From positions 186,001-250,000 of the forward strand of contig JAMLJA010000001.1 in the NCBI GenBank assembly GCA_023953905.1: a DNA stretch of 64,000 nt, in the 5' to 3' direction. A model generated the notes under the pieces. The model saw only the letters and a program-made list of their open reading frames with translations. It made no database searches and was not told the DNA's origin. Positions 16,711 through 26,206 of this stretch are shown here, piece after piece (positions within the stretch are counted from its first letter, which is position 1; each line of letters opens with the position of its first letter). The position numbers and the translations under genes are program-made. Origin of the DNA: Rhizobiaceae bacterium (GTDB lineage Bacteria; Pseudomonadota; Alphaproteobacteria; Rhizobiales; Rhizobiaceae).

Positions 16711-17364
16711 CTACGAAACGACGCGCGCCGGAACGCCAATAGCCTTGGCGTTTGCCGGTATGTCCCTGACCACGCACGATCCAGCGCCAATTGTCGAGTT
16801 GGCACCGATTGTGACCTGCGGCAAGACCGATGAGCCAACACCGATCAGGGTTTGAGCCCCCACACTCACACAACCAGCCAGCGCGCAGCGAGGCGCAATA
16901 TGTGCGCCAGCACCTATCCGCCCGTCATGATCCACGCTGGCATTTGTATTGATGATGACGAAATCCTCTATCACCGTTTCTGCGTTGACGACAGCACCGG
17001 CGACGACGAGGACACCTTCGCCAACCTGCGCGCTGCGCGAGACATAGGCAAACGGGCTGATCGCGGTCGCGATTTGAAATCCGGCCGCGCGTGCCTGTTC
17101 TCCAAGCCTGACGCGCACGGAATTGTTCCCGACCGCGGGGAATACATGCGAGACGCCCTCGCCCAACAATCCGGCAAGCGCCGTGTCGTCGCCCAATCGC
17201 TTCGCGCCGATCAACTCCTCGCCCGCATCGGACCGATCAAGAAAGCCCGCAATATCGAACGCATCCGCATCGCGGAGCGTCTCGATCGCCACCTTCGCAT
17301 GACCGCCGCCTCCCAGAACGACCAGCCTCGGTCTTGTTTGTTCTCTCGCCCCATTGCTCGCCAT
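16711..17364 (-). CDS. PglD/NeuD-family sugar nucleotide acetyltransferase
   Basis: A 217-residue left-handed beta-helix acetyltransferase. The N-terminal UDP-sugar-binding part has LVVLGGGGHAKVAIE (residues 14-28), followed by a run of hexapeptide repeats (IGAGAHIAPRCALAG, IGANSTIGAGSCVVRDI). The catalytic histidine is in NASVDHDGRIG near residue 138. PglD acetylates the C4 amine of UDP-4-amino-sugar to UDP-diNAcBac; NeuD-type relatives acetylate other sugars. GAGG lies 6 bases before ATG 17364. The adjacent PglE-like aminotransferase supports the bacillosamine-type assignment. Confidence 0.88.
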   Translation of the reverse strand: MASNGAREQTRPRLVVLGGGGHAKVAIETLRDADAFDIAGFLDRSDAGEELIGAKRLGDDTALAGLLGEGVSHVFPAVGNNSVRVRLGEQARAAGFQIATAISPFAYVSRSAQVGEGVLVVAGAVVNAETVIEDFVIINTNASVDHDGRIGAGAHIAPRCALAGCVSVGAQTLIGVGSSVLPQVTIGANSTIGAGSCVVRDIPANAKAIGVPARVVS

Positions 17365-17372
17365 GCGGATCC

Positions 17373-18689
17373 TCAGATCTTGTGGGGGCTGGGCGCATCG
17401 AAGCGGCGCATACTGTCAATGGCGCCGGCAAACCGTGCCGCACTCGCACCGGAACTGTCTATGCCGAGCCAGTTGAGGCGGGCTACGACCTGATCTGCGA
17501 GGTCAAGATAGGGGCCCATCCTGATCTGCTCGCGCAGAACACGCTCGATCACCTCGACATAGCGATCGACCGAAAATTCCTCAGACGCCCAGGCCTTCGC
17601 CTCTCGCCCTCTCGCGAGGCGTTGTTCGGCAGAAACCGACATCAAACGCTCCAGGACGCGCGCCAGATCGCTGGAGTCGAATGCAGGGGGTACCTTGACC
17701 ACATATTCATCAGGCAATTCGCCATAAAAGCCGTCATCGACGACGACCGTCGGACGACCACTCAGCATGCCCTCGATCACAGAAGCCGACGCACCCTCAA
17801 GCACAGGCCGCCGCAGGCAACACATCACATCGGAGTTGGACAACACTTCGGCCAGTTGCTCGTCGGTGACGCTGCCCAAAGCTTCGAACTCCACGCCCTT
17901 CTCCACGGCGCTGGTCTCCAGCTGTTGGCGCATCGCCGTGTCGATGGGCCCTGCCAGCACGTAGCGAAGCCGGTTGCGCAGCATGTCCGACCGCCCCAGG
18001 GCATCTATCACGAGATCCGCGCATTTGTTGGGATTCACTACGCCGACCGTGACGATCGTCAATTTCCCATCCGTCGAAACCGGTTCGGCAATATCCCTGC
18101 CCGGCCATGGCAGGTTGGCGACGTCTACGACGCCGCCACAAGCCGCTCTGAGCCTTGGCATATAGAATTTGGCGTGCGCGATTGCCCCATTGCACCGGCG
18201 CGCCACCCATTCCGCCATTGGTATCGACCGGGCGATTTCCGTCGTGGTCATTTCGCCATGAATCGCCCGCAGCGCGGCATCTGCAAAGGCGGGTCCATAT
18301 GTGGACACGATCTCCTGGCTGGCACGCGAGACGGGCAATTTGAGATGTTCACGCCAACCGTTGAACAGGTTGAAAAGATAGAAATCATGGATGATCCCTA
18401 TCGCGAACGGGCTATGCAAATAGTTGAAAACACCGCCGTGAAAATTGAAATTGTCGCCGATATTCAAGAACACACCATCCAAGCGCTCGGCAGCGACCTC
18501 GGCGGGAACATCATGAATGGAAGTGACCTTGCATGATGTCGCGTGGCTTTCAGTCGCCACGAACTCCGGCATTTCGCAACGAATAATCTCGACATCATGG
18601 CCGCGCGCGGCAAGCGCGTCGCACACAATGGCACTGACGCGACCGATGGCAGACGCGCGCGCGAGCGGCGTGACCCAACCGATCTTCAC
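17373..18689 (-). CDS. GT4 family glycosyltransferase
   Basis: A 438-residue glycosyltransferase starting MKIGWVTPLARASAIGRVSA. The N-terminal domain has an NIGDNFNFHGGVFNYL stretch also seen in glycosyltransferases of repeat-unit clusters, and the donor domain has TVGVVNPNKCADLVIDAL and EGASASVIEGMLSGRP, an EX7E-like segment. It overlaps the FkbM gene by 4 bases (ATGA) and ends 8 bases before the PglD-like gene, so it is in the middle of a continuous operon. Donor and acceptor not determinable. Confidence 0.86.
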   Translation of the reverse strand: MKIGWVTPLARASAIGRVSAIVCDALAARGHDVEIIRCEMPEFVATESHATSCKVTSIHDVPAEVAAERLDGVFLNIGDNFNFHGGVFNYLHSPFAIGIIHDFYLFNLFNGWREHLKLPVSRASQEIVSTYGPAFADAALRAIHGEMTTTEIARSIPMAEWVARRCNGAIAHAKFYMPRLRAACGGVVDVANLPWPGRDIAEPVSTDGKLTIVTVGVVNPNKCADLVIDALGRSDMLRNRLRYVLAGPIDTAMRQQLETSAVEKGVEFEALGSVTDEQLAEVLSNSDVMCCLRRPVLEGASASVIEGMLSGRPTVVVDDGFYGELPDEYVVKVPPAFDSSDLARVLERLMSVSAEQRLARGREAKAWASEEFSVDRYVEVIERVLREQIRMGPYLDLADQVVARLNWLGIDSSGASAARFAGAIDSMRRFDAPSPHKI

Positions 18690-19672
18690 GCCAGCAGCCT
18701 CTTCTCACCAGCCTGACCGGATCGCGCAAACGCGATGTTCACGGAGTCCATGGCCTCGAGCTTCTCAAGCTTGGCGGGACTGCAGACACCCGTTGGCTCC
18801 TCGATCGCAAAACCTTGCAGGCCAAGCGCCTCGAAGGCAGCAAACCAATCGCGGGTCGAAACTCCAACGCGCTTGAGGTGCGAGATTCCAAATTCGGCAA
18901 TCACGACGATGTCGGGATTGTCGCCCACGACACGCCGCATTCCCTTTAAAACCTCGAGTTCAGCGCCCTCGACATCGATCTTCACGAGCGCAACCTGCTC
19001 GCCAGCCGGAACGACGTCATCAAGACGCACGACCTCGACATCCTGTGTGTGGCCAATCTCCTGCTCGGGAAGCGCAAACAGCGACGAATGGCCGGGAATA
19101 CTGGATACATTGAAGCTCAGCTTGCCGGCTTCGGCGCTGACCGCCTTTCGGGACACCGTCACTTGCGACAGACCGTTCATCGCAATGGTGCGCTCCAGAA
19201 GGTCCGCCATACGCTTCTCAGGCTCGAAACTGTAGACCTTGCCGGTGGGACCGACAGAGCGCGCGAAAGCCATTGTCAGGAGGCCGATATTTGCGCCTAT
19301 ATCGACGGCCGTATCGCCCGGTCGCAGCAAACGTTTGACACATGCGCGCGTTCCGGGTTCGAGACCACCGGTCGTGGCATCGGCAAGCATCAGGACGAAG
19401 GCCGGCTCCGTCTTCGGCGCCAGAACATAGCCATCTCCCAGCCGCACGGCATAGGCGTCGTCAAGCGACACAAGCGGGCGCATCTTGACCTCCAGCTCGT
19501 CAAGCCGTTTGCCGATCATGTCGGTCAGCTGGTCGAGCCGCACGAGCATGACTTGTTGCTTGATGTCATTGATGTCGACCCTTTGCTCGACCGGCGCATT
19601 GAAGAAGCGGCGCAGCCTGTCCGCCGGACCGTAGAGTATCCTCTTGGCCTTGGCTTTCAGTCGAGACACCAT
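18686..19672 (-). CDS. FkbM-family SAM-dependent methyltransferase
   Basis: A 328-residue protein with a C-terminal FkbM methyltransferase domain: the SAM-binding motif DTAVDIGANIGLLTMAFARS near residue 115, then VYSFEPEKRM and the catalytic-region VALVKIDVEGAELEVLKGM. In glycan clusters FkbM enzymes usually O-methylate a sugar. The N-terminal 90 residues, with a predicted coiled coil (VDINDIKQQVMLVRLDQLTD), are not part of the domain. The start at 19672 has GGGAGAAG 4 bases upstream. The frame stays open to an ATG at 19819 that would overlap the reductase gene by 11 bases; this is a real alternative but its extra 49 residues look non-conserved. Confidence 0.86.
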   Translation of the reverse strand: MVSRLKAKAKRILYGPADRLRRFFNAPVEQRVDINDIKQQVMLVRLDQLTDMIGKRLDELEVKMRPLVSLDDAYAVRLGDGYVLAPKTEPAFVLMLADATTGGLEPGTRACVKRLLRPGDTAVDIGANIGLLTMAFARSVGPTGKVYSFEPEKRMADLLERTIAMNGLSQVTVSRKAVSAEAGKLSFNVSSIPGHSSLFALPEQEIGHTQDVEVVRLDDVVPAGEQVALVKIDVEGAELEVLKGMRRVVGDNPDIVVIAEFGISHLKRVGVSTRDWFAAFEALGLQGFAIEEPTGVCSPAKLEKLEAMDSVNIAFARSGQAGEKRLLA

Positions 19673-19808
19673 ACTTCTCCCTGTCGATACCGCTTTGATC
19701 TCACCCGCTCGCTGCTGAGCCCCACCATCGAGCCCGTTTCGAATACGCGTTTCGATGCGCATCTCACCAAGGGGACCCGACAATCTGCGCGGGGTCTGAG
19801 CCTGCCCG

Positions 19809-20843
19809 TCAGCCGCCATTCTTAACGGCCCGCTTTGGATGTGCCCTTACTCTGGCGCGCCAGTAATCCAGAACATCGGCCAAAGTCTGCTCAATGGCAA
19901 TCTGAGGCCGCCATCCCAGCACGGCTTCTGCCCGTGCCGAACTGCCGAGCGTTCTGGCAAGGTCATTGGTTCTGACGCGCGCAGGATCGACCTCCACTGC
20001 GATCTTGATCCTCGCCATGCCGCAAAGTCGCTCAGCTATTTCAGCAATGCTGATTGTGTTACCCGAAGCAAGGTTCAGAATTTCCGCTTCGATCGGCCCC
20101 TCATGAAGAACCGCCGACGCGTAAGCCCGCACGATGTCCCGAACATCGAGAATGTCACGACGAACGCTGGTATTGCCGACATAAAGAACGGGCGGCAAAG
20201 CATCCATCTCGATGCGGGCAATCTGGCTGGCGAGCGCCCCCACGACGAATCCTTCGGTCTGCCCCGGCCCAGTATGGTTGAAGGGACGAAAGCGCGTCGC
20301 CTTGAGCCCTTCCCGCGCCAGACGGCCAACCGCAAGATCAGCGGCGCTCTTCGTCAAACCGTAGAGATTGAGCGGCGCAAGCAAGGCAGTCTCGTCAACA
20401 GGCCCGTCGACCTCGTCAAAACTCTCGCCGTAAACTTCGGAGCTGCTGACGTGAATGAACCTGGCATGCGGCGCCTTCGCCAGTGTTGCCTCGGCAAGGT
20501 TGACGGTGCCGAAGAGGTTGACGTTCCAGGCCCGATCGGGATCCTGTTTCGCCTCACTTGGCGCCGAGATCGCAGCCAGATGAATCACGGCAGTCGGATT
20601 GACCGTATCCATCGCATCGAAAACGGCATCGCGGTCGGTAAGGTCGACAGCCATACCGCTGATGCGCGACGCCCGCTGGGCGCCGGAATCGCTGTCAGCC
20701 TTCAGTCCCCATCCGACAATCTCAATGCCGGGATCGCGGCGAAGCAGTTCGTCCGTCAGCCAACCGCCGACAAATCCGAATGCACCGGTAACCAGCACTC
20801 GACGACCGCTTGCTGTTACTTCTGCACTCGTTGTTTCGGCCAT
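19809..20843 (-). CDS. NAD-dependent epimerase/dehydratase, probable GDP-4-keto-6-deoxymannose reductase (Rmd-like)
   Basis: A 344-residue extended short-chain dehydrogenase with VLVTGAFGFVGGWL (residues 16-29) and the catalytic triad in HVSSSEVYGE plus YGLTK. Its gene follows gmd by 9 bases, so the likely reaction is reduction of the GDP-4-keto-6-deoxy-D-mannose made by Gmd, giving GDP-D-rhamnose (or GDP-6-deoxy-D-talose). It is not the bifunctional epimerase-reductase of the GDP-L-fucose route as far as can be read, though WcaG cannot be fully excluded by eye. The product is probably a donor for one of the nearby GT4 enzymes. Confidence 0.83.
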   Translation of the reverse strand: MAETTSAEVTASGRRVLVTGAFGFVGGWLTDELLRRDPGIEIVGWGLKADSDSGAQRASRISGMAVDLTDRDAVFDAMDTVNPTAVIHLAAISAPSEAKQDPDRAWNVNLFGTVNLAEATLAKAPHARFIHVSSSEVYGESFDEVDGPVDETALLAPLNLYGLTKSAADLAVGRLAREGLKATRFRPFNHTGPGQTEGFVVGALASQIARIEMDALPPVLYVGNTSVRRDILDVRDIVRAYASAVLHEGPIEAEILNLASGNTISIAEIAERLCGMARIKIAVEVDPARVRTNDLARTLGSSARAEAVLGWRPQIAIEQTLADVLDYWRARVRAHPKRAVKNGG

Positions 20844-20852
20844 CGTGGATGC

Positions 20853-21923
<1,071 letters not shown>

Positions 21924-21943
21924 CTATCGCAAACACCAATGAA

Positions 21944-23074
21944 TCACGCGCGCACAACAGCTTCCTGATAGACCGACAGTGTGCCCTCGCGCATCTTCTC
22001 CAACGTGAAGACACCAAGCGCCCGGTCTCTCGCCGCGGTTCCCATACGCGCAGCAAGCGCGTTGTCATCGAGCAGGAGATTGATCCGGTTCGCCAGTTGC
22101 TCTGAATTACCCGGATCAACGACAAATCCGGTGACGCCATCCTGATTGACATAGTCAACGCCCGTATTTAGCCGGGTACTCACGATCGGCTTTCCGCTTG
22201 CCATTGCCTCGACCTGAACGATACCAAAAGCTTCAGCGACAGTCACCGAAGGCAGGCAGAACAGGTCGCAGGCCTGGTAGTAGGCGGTCAGTTGATCCGG
22301 CGGCACCATCCCGACAAAGATGACACGATCCGCGACGCCGAGCCGTTCAGCCATAAGTCGCAAGTCGGCAGTCAAAGGGCCCTCCCCGCCGAGGACCAAC
22401 CTTGCATCGTTGCCGATCTGAGGCATGGCGCGCAGCAACACGTCAAAACCCTTGTAGCTGACATGCCGCCCCATCGCGAAGATGATCGGCCCGCCGAACC
22501 TTTCGCGCAGATCGTCCGCACCTGTTGCCGGAACCGCGAAACGAGCGAGATCGAACCCATAGGGAACGATCTTTATGCGTGACTGATCCTCGACCTTGGA
22601 CAGGATGGGCGACCCGTCCCTGTGACGCGGCGTCGGCACAATGATCGCAGCCGCATTCCGCGCGGCAGCCTTCAAGAACGGTCGATAAAAAGGCAGAACA
22701 AAGCGTTGGCGCACAATGTCCGCATGCCAGGAAATCACCCTTGGAACGGATGCCGGCACCGCCATCGAGGCGATATGCGTCATCGGATCGGGAAAATGCA
22801 GATGAACAAGGTCGAACTTCTGGGAGCGGCTCAGCCGCCAGGCCTCTGAGACCAGCGCCGGTGAAATCGCCACCGTCCCATCTATGTCCAGTCCACGCTT
22901 TCGAAGGACGGGAAAGCCGTGAAGCGTGAGATTTGCGTCCTGCCACTCTCGGCTGGGCACCAGATGCACATATTCGACGTGGCCGCGCATCGCATGGAAC
23001 AAGTGTTCCACATGACTCTGGATACCGCCCGGCTTTTCATCCAGAAATCGCCCGAAAGCGAGAACCCTCAACAT
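21944..23074 (-). CDS. GT4 family glycosyltransferase
   Basis: A 376-residue glycosyltransferase with MLRVLAFGRFLDEKPGGIQS (GGxxxH opening with the nearby VEHL) and donor-domain motifs FAMGRHVSYKGFDVLLRAM and the EX7E segment AEAFGIVQVEAMASG. It is the most canonical of the five GT4 proteins here and resembles mannosyltransferases of the WbaZ/PimB type. It is the first gene of the minus-strand glycan cluster, separated from gmd by 116 bases and divergent from the epimerase at 23274. Sugar specificity is not determinable. Confidence 0.9.
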   Translation of the reverse strand: MLRVLAFGRFLDEKPGGIQSHVEHLFHAMRGHVEYVHLVPSREWQDANLTLHGFPVLRKRGLDIDGTVAISPALVSEAWRLSRSQKFDLVHLHFPDPMTHIASMAVPASVPRVISWHADIVRQRFVLPFYRPFLKAAARNAAAIIVPTPRHRDGSPILSKVEDQSRIKIVPYGFDLARFAVPATGADDLRERFGGPIIFAMGRHVSYKGFDVLLRAMPQIGNDARLVLGGEGPLTADLRLMAERLGVADRVIFVGMVPPDQLTAYYQACDLFCLPSVTVAEAFGIVQVEAMASGKPIVSTRLNTGVDYVNQDGVTGFVVDPGNSEQLANRINLLLDDNALAARMGTAARDRALGVFTLEKMREGTLSVYQEAVVRA

Positions 23075-23244
23075 ATCAGCGGCATAGGCTGACTATGTGT
23101 TCGGATCAAGCCTTGGGTGAAAGAATGCGCTCGGTCGGGTCACACGTGGCAAGCTTGAGACATGTTTCACGCGACAACCGAGTGAAAAGCGGATCGCCTG
23201 TTTCACTTGCCACCACGGATGGCGACGCCGATAAAGAGACCACA

Positions 23245-23277
23245 ATGAAAATGCTCCGAACAGATAGACTGACGTGA
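23245..23277 (+). CDS. Ten-codon leader frame overlapping the epimerase start
   Basis: ATG 23245 to TGA 23277 encodes MKMLRTDRLT. AAAGAG lies 6 bases upstream. Its last bases, GTGA, overlap the GTG start of the epimerase gene, which has no ribosome binding site of its own. This looks like a translational-coupling leader rather than a functional peptide. No amino-acid bias suggests attenuation. Confidence 0.35.
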   Translation: MKMLRTDRLT

Positions 23278-24170
23278 CACGTATCGCTGTAAGCGGCTGC
23301 AATGGCTTCATCGGCGCTGCCGCGAAAGCTGAACTGGAAAGCCGAGGCTACTCCGTTCTGCGCCTCGAACGGCCAATGTTCCAACCCTCTGCGCGGGTGG
23401 ATCTCGCAAGGCATGTGGAGGGATGCTCTGCCATCATCCATTGCGCCGGGCTGACCCCCAGACGCGGCCGACACGTGTCGGAGGAAGAATTCGAGATTGC
23501 AAATCACCAAACAACGCAAAACGTCGGGCTGGCGGCGGCCGACGCCGGTGTCACGCGAATGGTATTTGTTTCGTCGATTGCTGCAGTCGCCGGCAACGAA
23601 GGCAAACTCGCACCCGAAATGCCTCTCCAACCGACGACACCCTATGGGCGATCCAAAGCCCGTGCGGAGACAGGTTTGCTGGAGATCGACGGCCTTCGCC
23701 CCATCATCGTACGGCCGCCGCTCGTCTATGGACCGGGACCCAAAGGGGACCTCAATCTGCTCCTGAGACTGTGTGCATCGCCCTTGCCGCTTCCATTCGG
23801 AAGCGTGGACAACAGTCGATCAATGATAGGCGTGACCAATATGGTGGATGCGCTTATCTTTCTCGCCACATCTCCCGCGGCAGGAGACCAGGCGCAAATC
23901 GTTCACGCCACGGATGACACGACGCTTTCATTGCGGGAAATCGTCGTGGCATTGCGCAAGGGCCTGAACCGTCCGCCCCGCCTGATCAATATCCCGCCCC
24001 CCATTTTGCGCGCGATGCTTCAAGTGATGGGGCTTGGAGCCATCAGCCGAAAACTGCTGGACGACCTTGAGGTCGACGTATCTGCATTGCTTGCGCTCGG
24101 CTGGAAACCGCCGGCGCGCCCAGAATTCGACCTCGAGCGAATGGCGCGCGCGGCTTCAAGATCCGCCTGA
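23274..24170 (+). CDS. NAD-dependent epimerase/dehydratase of a nucleotide sugar
   Basis: A 298-residue extended short-chain dehydrogenase with the cofactor motif GCNGFIGAAA (residues 8-17), DLARHVEGCSAIIHCAG, FVSSIAAVAG and the catalytic YGRSK. The C-terminal part (DDLEVDVSALLALGWKPP) is typical of UDP-sugar epimerases and reductases of O-antigen loci (WbpK/WbjF or UDP-glucose 4-epimerase-like). The start is GTG 23274, weak on its own and probably coupled to the ten-codon leader that ends there. It is divergent from the GT4 gene at 21944 and stands at the edge of the glycan cluster. The exact substrate cannot be decided. Confidence 0.84.
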   Translation: MTRIAVSGCNGFIGAAAKAELESRGYSVLRLERPMFQPSARVDLARHVEGCSAIIHCAGLTPRRGRHVSEEEFEIANHQTTQNVGLAAADAGVTRMVFVSSIAAVAGNEGKLAPEMPLQPTTPYGRSKARAETGLLEIDGLRPIIVRPPLVYGPGPKGDLNLLLRLCASPLPLPFGSVDNSRSMIGVTNMVDALIFLATSPAAGDQAQIVHATDDTTLSLREIVVALRKGLNRPPRLINIPPPILRAMLQVMGLGAISRKLLDDLEVDVSALLALGWKPPARPEFDLERMARAASRSA

Positions 24171-24230
24171 AGTGGGATAAGATTGCCGAAATAAGAAGTT
24201 AGAGGCGTTATTTCAGACGCCGAAGGCCAT

Positions 24231-25676
24231 TCATGCAACCGCGAGCAGATCGCCTGAATGAGCCAGATCCGTAGTGGCAGAATCGTGCGCCACACCGACC
24301 AATGGAACATTCAGCGCGGTGATATCGGCCGGCAATATGTCAAGCACACCGGACTGTGCCGTCGCTGCGGCATCATCGGGCGAACCGAGAAGAACAAACA
24401 TGCCGCCCGCCTGAACATAATTGTAGAAAACGGGTGTTGCATCGATCACTGGCGTCTCGGAACCCGATCCAGACGAACCAGCGTCGACGGTCGAGGGCGA
24501 GTCAGCCTTGCCACCCCCCTCGACGACAGTCGAAGTCGAGTCGAGAGCAGAGGTTAGCATTGACGCTGCGGTAGGCAGGGTCAGTGCAGCCATTTGGACC
24601 TGCTCGTTGACAGGCGCCGCCTGAGCCGGAGAAAGTGCGACCTGCTGAACGGCCTGGTCGCCACTCTTCAAATCCTGCGCCGCATTTGAGGCGATCACGA
24701 GCGTGGCGCTGGACGCCCCATGAGAAGCCAGAACCTTCTCGCCTCCCTCGACGACAGCTTCGTCGCCCCTGACCATCTGGCTCTCGGCGCTCGCCACACG
24801 ATGCGCGACCGCGAGTTCGGCTGAATCAGATACGACCGCACTCGCCGCGATAATCGTATCTGCAAATTTTCCAAATAGGCTCTGCAACGACATCGCGACA
24901 TCGGCTTCTGCGCCGGCTGCATTGTCCAGAACGTGGTCTGCGACAACGACCTCAATCGCGTCCGGGGAAGCGCCCTCGATTGTGTCGGTCGGTCCCGTAT
25001 TTCCCTCAAATCGGGGCAGATCGTCCCTTGCTGCGCTACCCTCGAACAAAATCCCGTCGAGGAAAGCCATCTCATTGGAATGGCCCTCGGTCGACTCCAC
25101 ACTTTCCAGATTGGTGTGGTGAAGCACAGCGATGATCGCCATCGCCGACACCAATGCCACGGAAAATACGTCGGACATCATGCCAGTGCTCTGCGCTGCA
25201 CGCAGTTCCGACTGACGAAGCTGATTATCGCCGTGATCGTCCGCGCGCACCGGCATGTTCTTGTAGAACAACGCCGCGACCGCCGCGATCAGCATCGTCG
25301 AGGGGTGGATGTAAAGATCCGGCCCGGGTCTGCGATTTGGCGACGGCGACAACATGACTGGATTCTCGCGCACGAGCTCATCCAGCAGTTCATCGAACCG
25401 CTTGCGCACAAGCGGAGTGGCCATAGAAGGACTGGCGGCGAAATAAAGACCGTCAAACCGCGCGATGTGAAGGAACACGTCGCCGGTATCCTGGCGGCAA
25501 TAAACAAACCAGGGATCACCCTCGTCAGTCAGCCCGCGCTGGGTATCCACAAAGATGCCAGCCTGGCGAAGCGCCGCCTCGACACGAAAGAACTGCGCCA
25601 GCTCGGCGTTGTCCCAATCGCGAACCGGCGGCCTTGCCCGAAACAGGCTGACGACGTTGTGGGCTGAGAATGTCAT
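24231..25676 (-). CDS. Unrecognised 481-residue membrane protein with Ala/Ser/Asp-rich tail, next to a type I secretion system
   Basis: Three regions are visible. Residues 1-115 form a compact acidic domain (DWDNAELAQFFRVEAALRQA, then DPWFVYCRQDTGDVFLHIAR), which may be a small alpha-beta sensing or interaction domain. Residues about 124-140 and 165-185 hold two hydrophobic stretches (TMLIAAVAALFY; VFSVALVSAMAIIAVL). The remaining 290 residues are low complexity, rich in Ala, Val, Ser and Asp, lacking Cys, with a somewhat more ordered hydrophobic end (FYNYVQAGGMFVLLGSP near 420). There are no RTX nonapeptides. AAGGGA lies 9 bases before ATG 25676. It follows the XRE regulator gene by 62 bases on the same strand. 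I do not recognise a named family; it could be a component or client of the adjacent secretion system. Confidence 0.75.
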   Translation of the reverse strand: MTFSAHNVVSLFRARPPVRDWDNAELAQFFRVEAALRQAGIFVDTQRGLTDEGDPWFVYCRQDTGDVFLHIARFDGLYFAASPSMATPLVRKRFDELLDELVRENPVMLSPSPNRRPGPDLYIHPSTMLIAAVAALFYKNMPVRADDHGDNQLRQSELRAAQSTGMMSDVFSVALVSAMAIIAVLHHTNLESVESTEGHSNEMAFLDGILFEGSAARDDLPRFEGNTGPTDTIEGASPDAIEVVVADHVLDNAAGAEADVAMSLQSLFGKFADTIIAASAVVSDSAELAVAHRVASAESQMVRGDEAVVEGGEKVLASHGASSATLVIASNAAQDLKSGDQAVQQVALSPAQAAPVNEQVQMAALTLPTAASMLTSALDSTSTVVEGGGKADSPSTVDAGSSGSGSETPVIDATPVFYNYVQAGGMFVLLGSPDDAAATAQSGVLDILPADITALNVPLVGVAHDSATTDLAHSGDLLAVA

Positions 25677-25738
25677 CCTGCAGCAGTCCCTTTCGAAGCA
25701 ACCCGAACCCGGTGACGCGACGTCAAACGCAGATCGAA

Positions 25739-26107
25739 TCAGTCTTCTGGTGTACCGGACCCAAATAATAGATTGTAGGTAACCGGATCGTAAAAGCTCA
25801 TCAACTTCTTAACAAAGGGACGTACGGGCACGTCAAGTGCTTTCGCCCAATCTGCATAGCGATCCGGTGGAATTCGGCCGCGACCGTTCTCCAGCTGGGA
25901 TATGAAGGTGTAATACTCCGCGCCGACGCTCACTGCAAGATCGCGCTGTGTCAGTTGACGTGATTCGCGCATGCCCTTGAGCCAGCGTCCCGCATCCTGA
26001 CGCAGTTTCTGAACATGCGGCTCGTTAAGCTTTTGCGGATTCGTGTACACAGCTGAAGCACCCGATCTTGAAGACCAACTCCGAGATCCCCGAAGCCTGA
26101 ATAGCAC
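25739..26107 (-). CDS. Small XRE-type helix-turn-helix regulator
   Basis: A 122-residue protein with a single HTH_3-like domain, residues about 40-95: RESRQLTQRDLAVSVGAEYY is helix 2-turn-helix 3, then FISQLENGRGRIPPDRYADW. A conserved-looking tail follows (FVKKLMSFYDPVTYNLLF), not standard for XRE proteins. The start is GTG 26107 with GAGG 7 bases upstream, 12 bases after the predicted transcript start; a later GTG (codon 20) is possible. It lies between the secretion genes and the unknown membrane protein gene and probably controls one or both. Confidence 0.82.
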   Translation of the reverse strand: MLFRLRGSRSWSSRSGASAVYTNPQKLNEPHVQKLRQDAGRWLKGMRESRQLTQRDLAVSVGAEYYTFISQLENGRGRIPPDRYADWAKALDVPVRPFVKKLMSFYDPVTYNLLFGSGTPED

Positions 26108-26125
26108 CGGATGACCTCACGCCCA

Positions 26126-26154
26126 TGTATAGCGAACCTAACAGTTACAAACAA
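26126..26154 (-). promoter_or_regulatory. Probable sigma-70-type promoter of the XRE regulator gene
   Basis: Reading the minus strand, TTGTTT (26154-26149), a 17-base spacer and TATACA (26131-26126) give a good housekeeping promoter. Transcription would begin near 26119, just before the GTG at 26107, so the regulator and the membrane protein gene can be expressed independently of the secretion genes. Confidence 0.5.
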
Positions 26155-26206
26155 CATATATTAGCGCCAGCGCCTTCTGCGCGAGCGATGCCAGCCGAAT
26201 CAGGGG

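Noticed and set aside
24204-24221. Terminator between epimerase and the 481-residue protein gene
   Set aside because: The stem is only 5 bp (GGCGT/ACGCC) with an 8-base loop, too weak to call.
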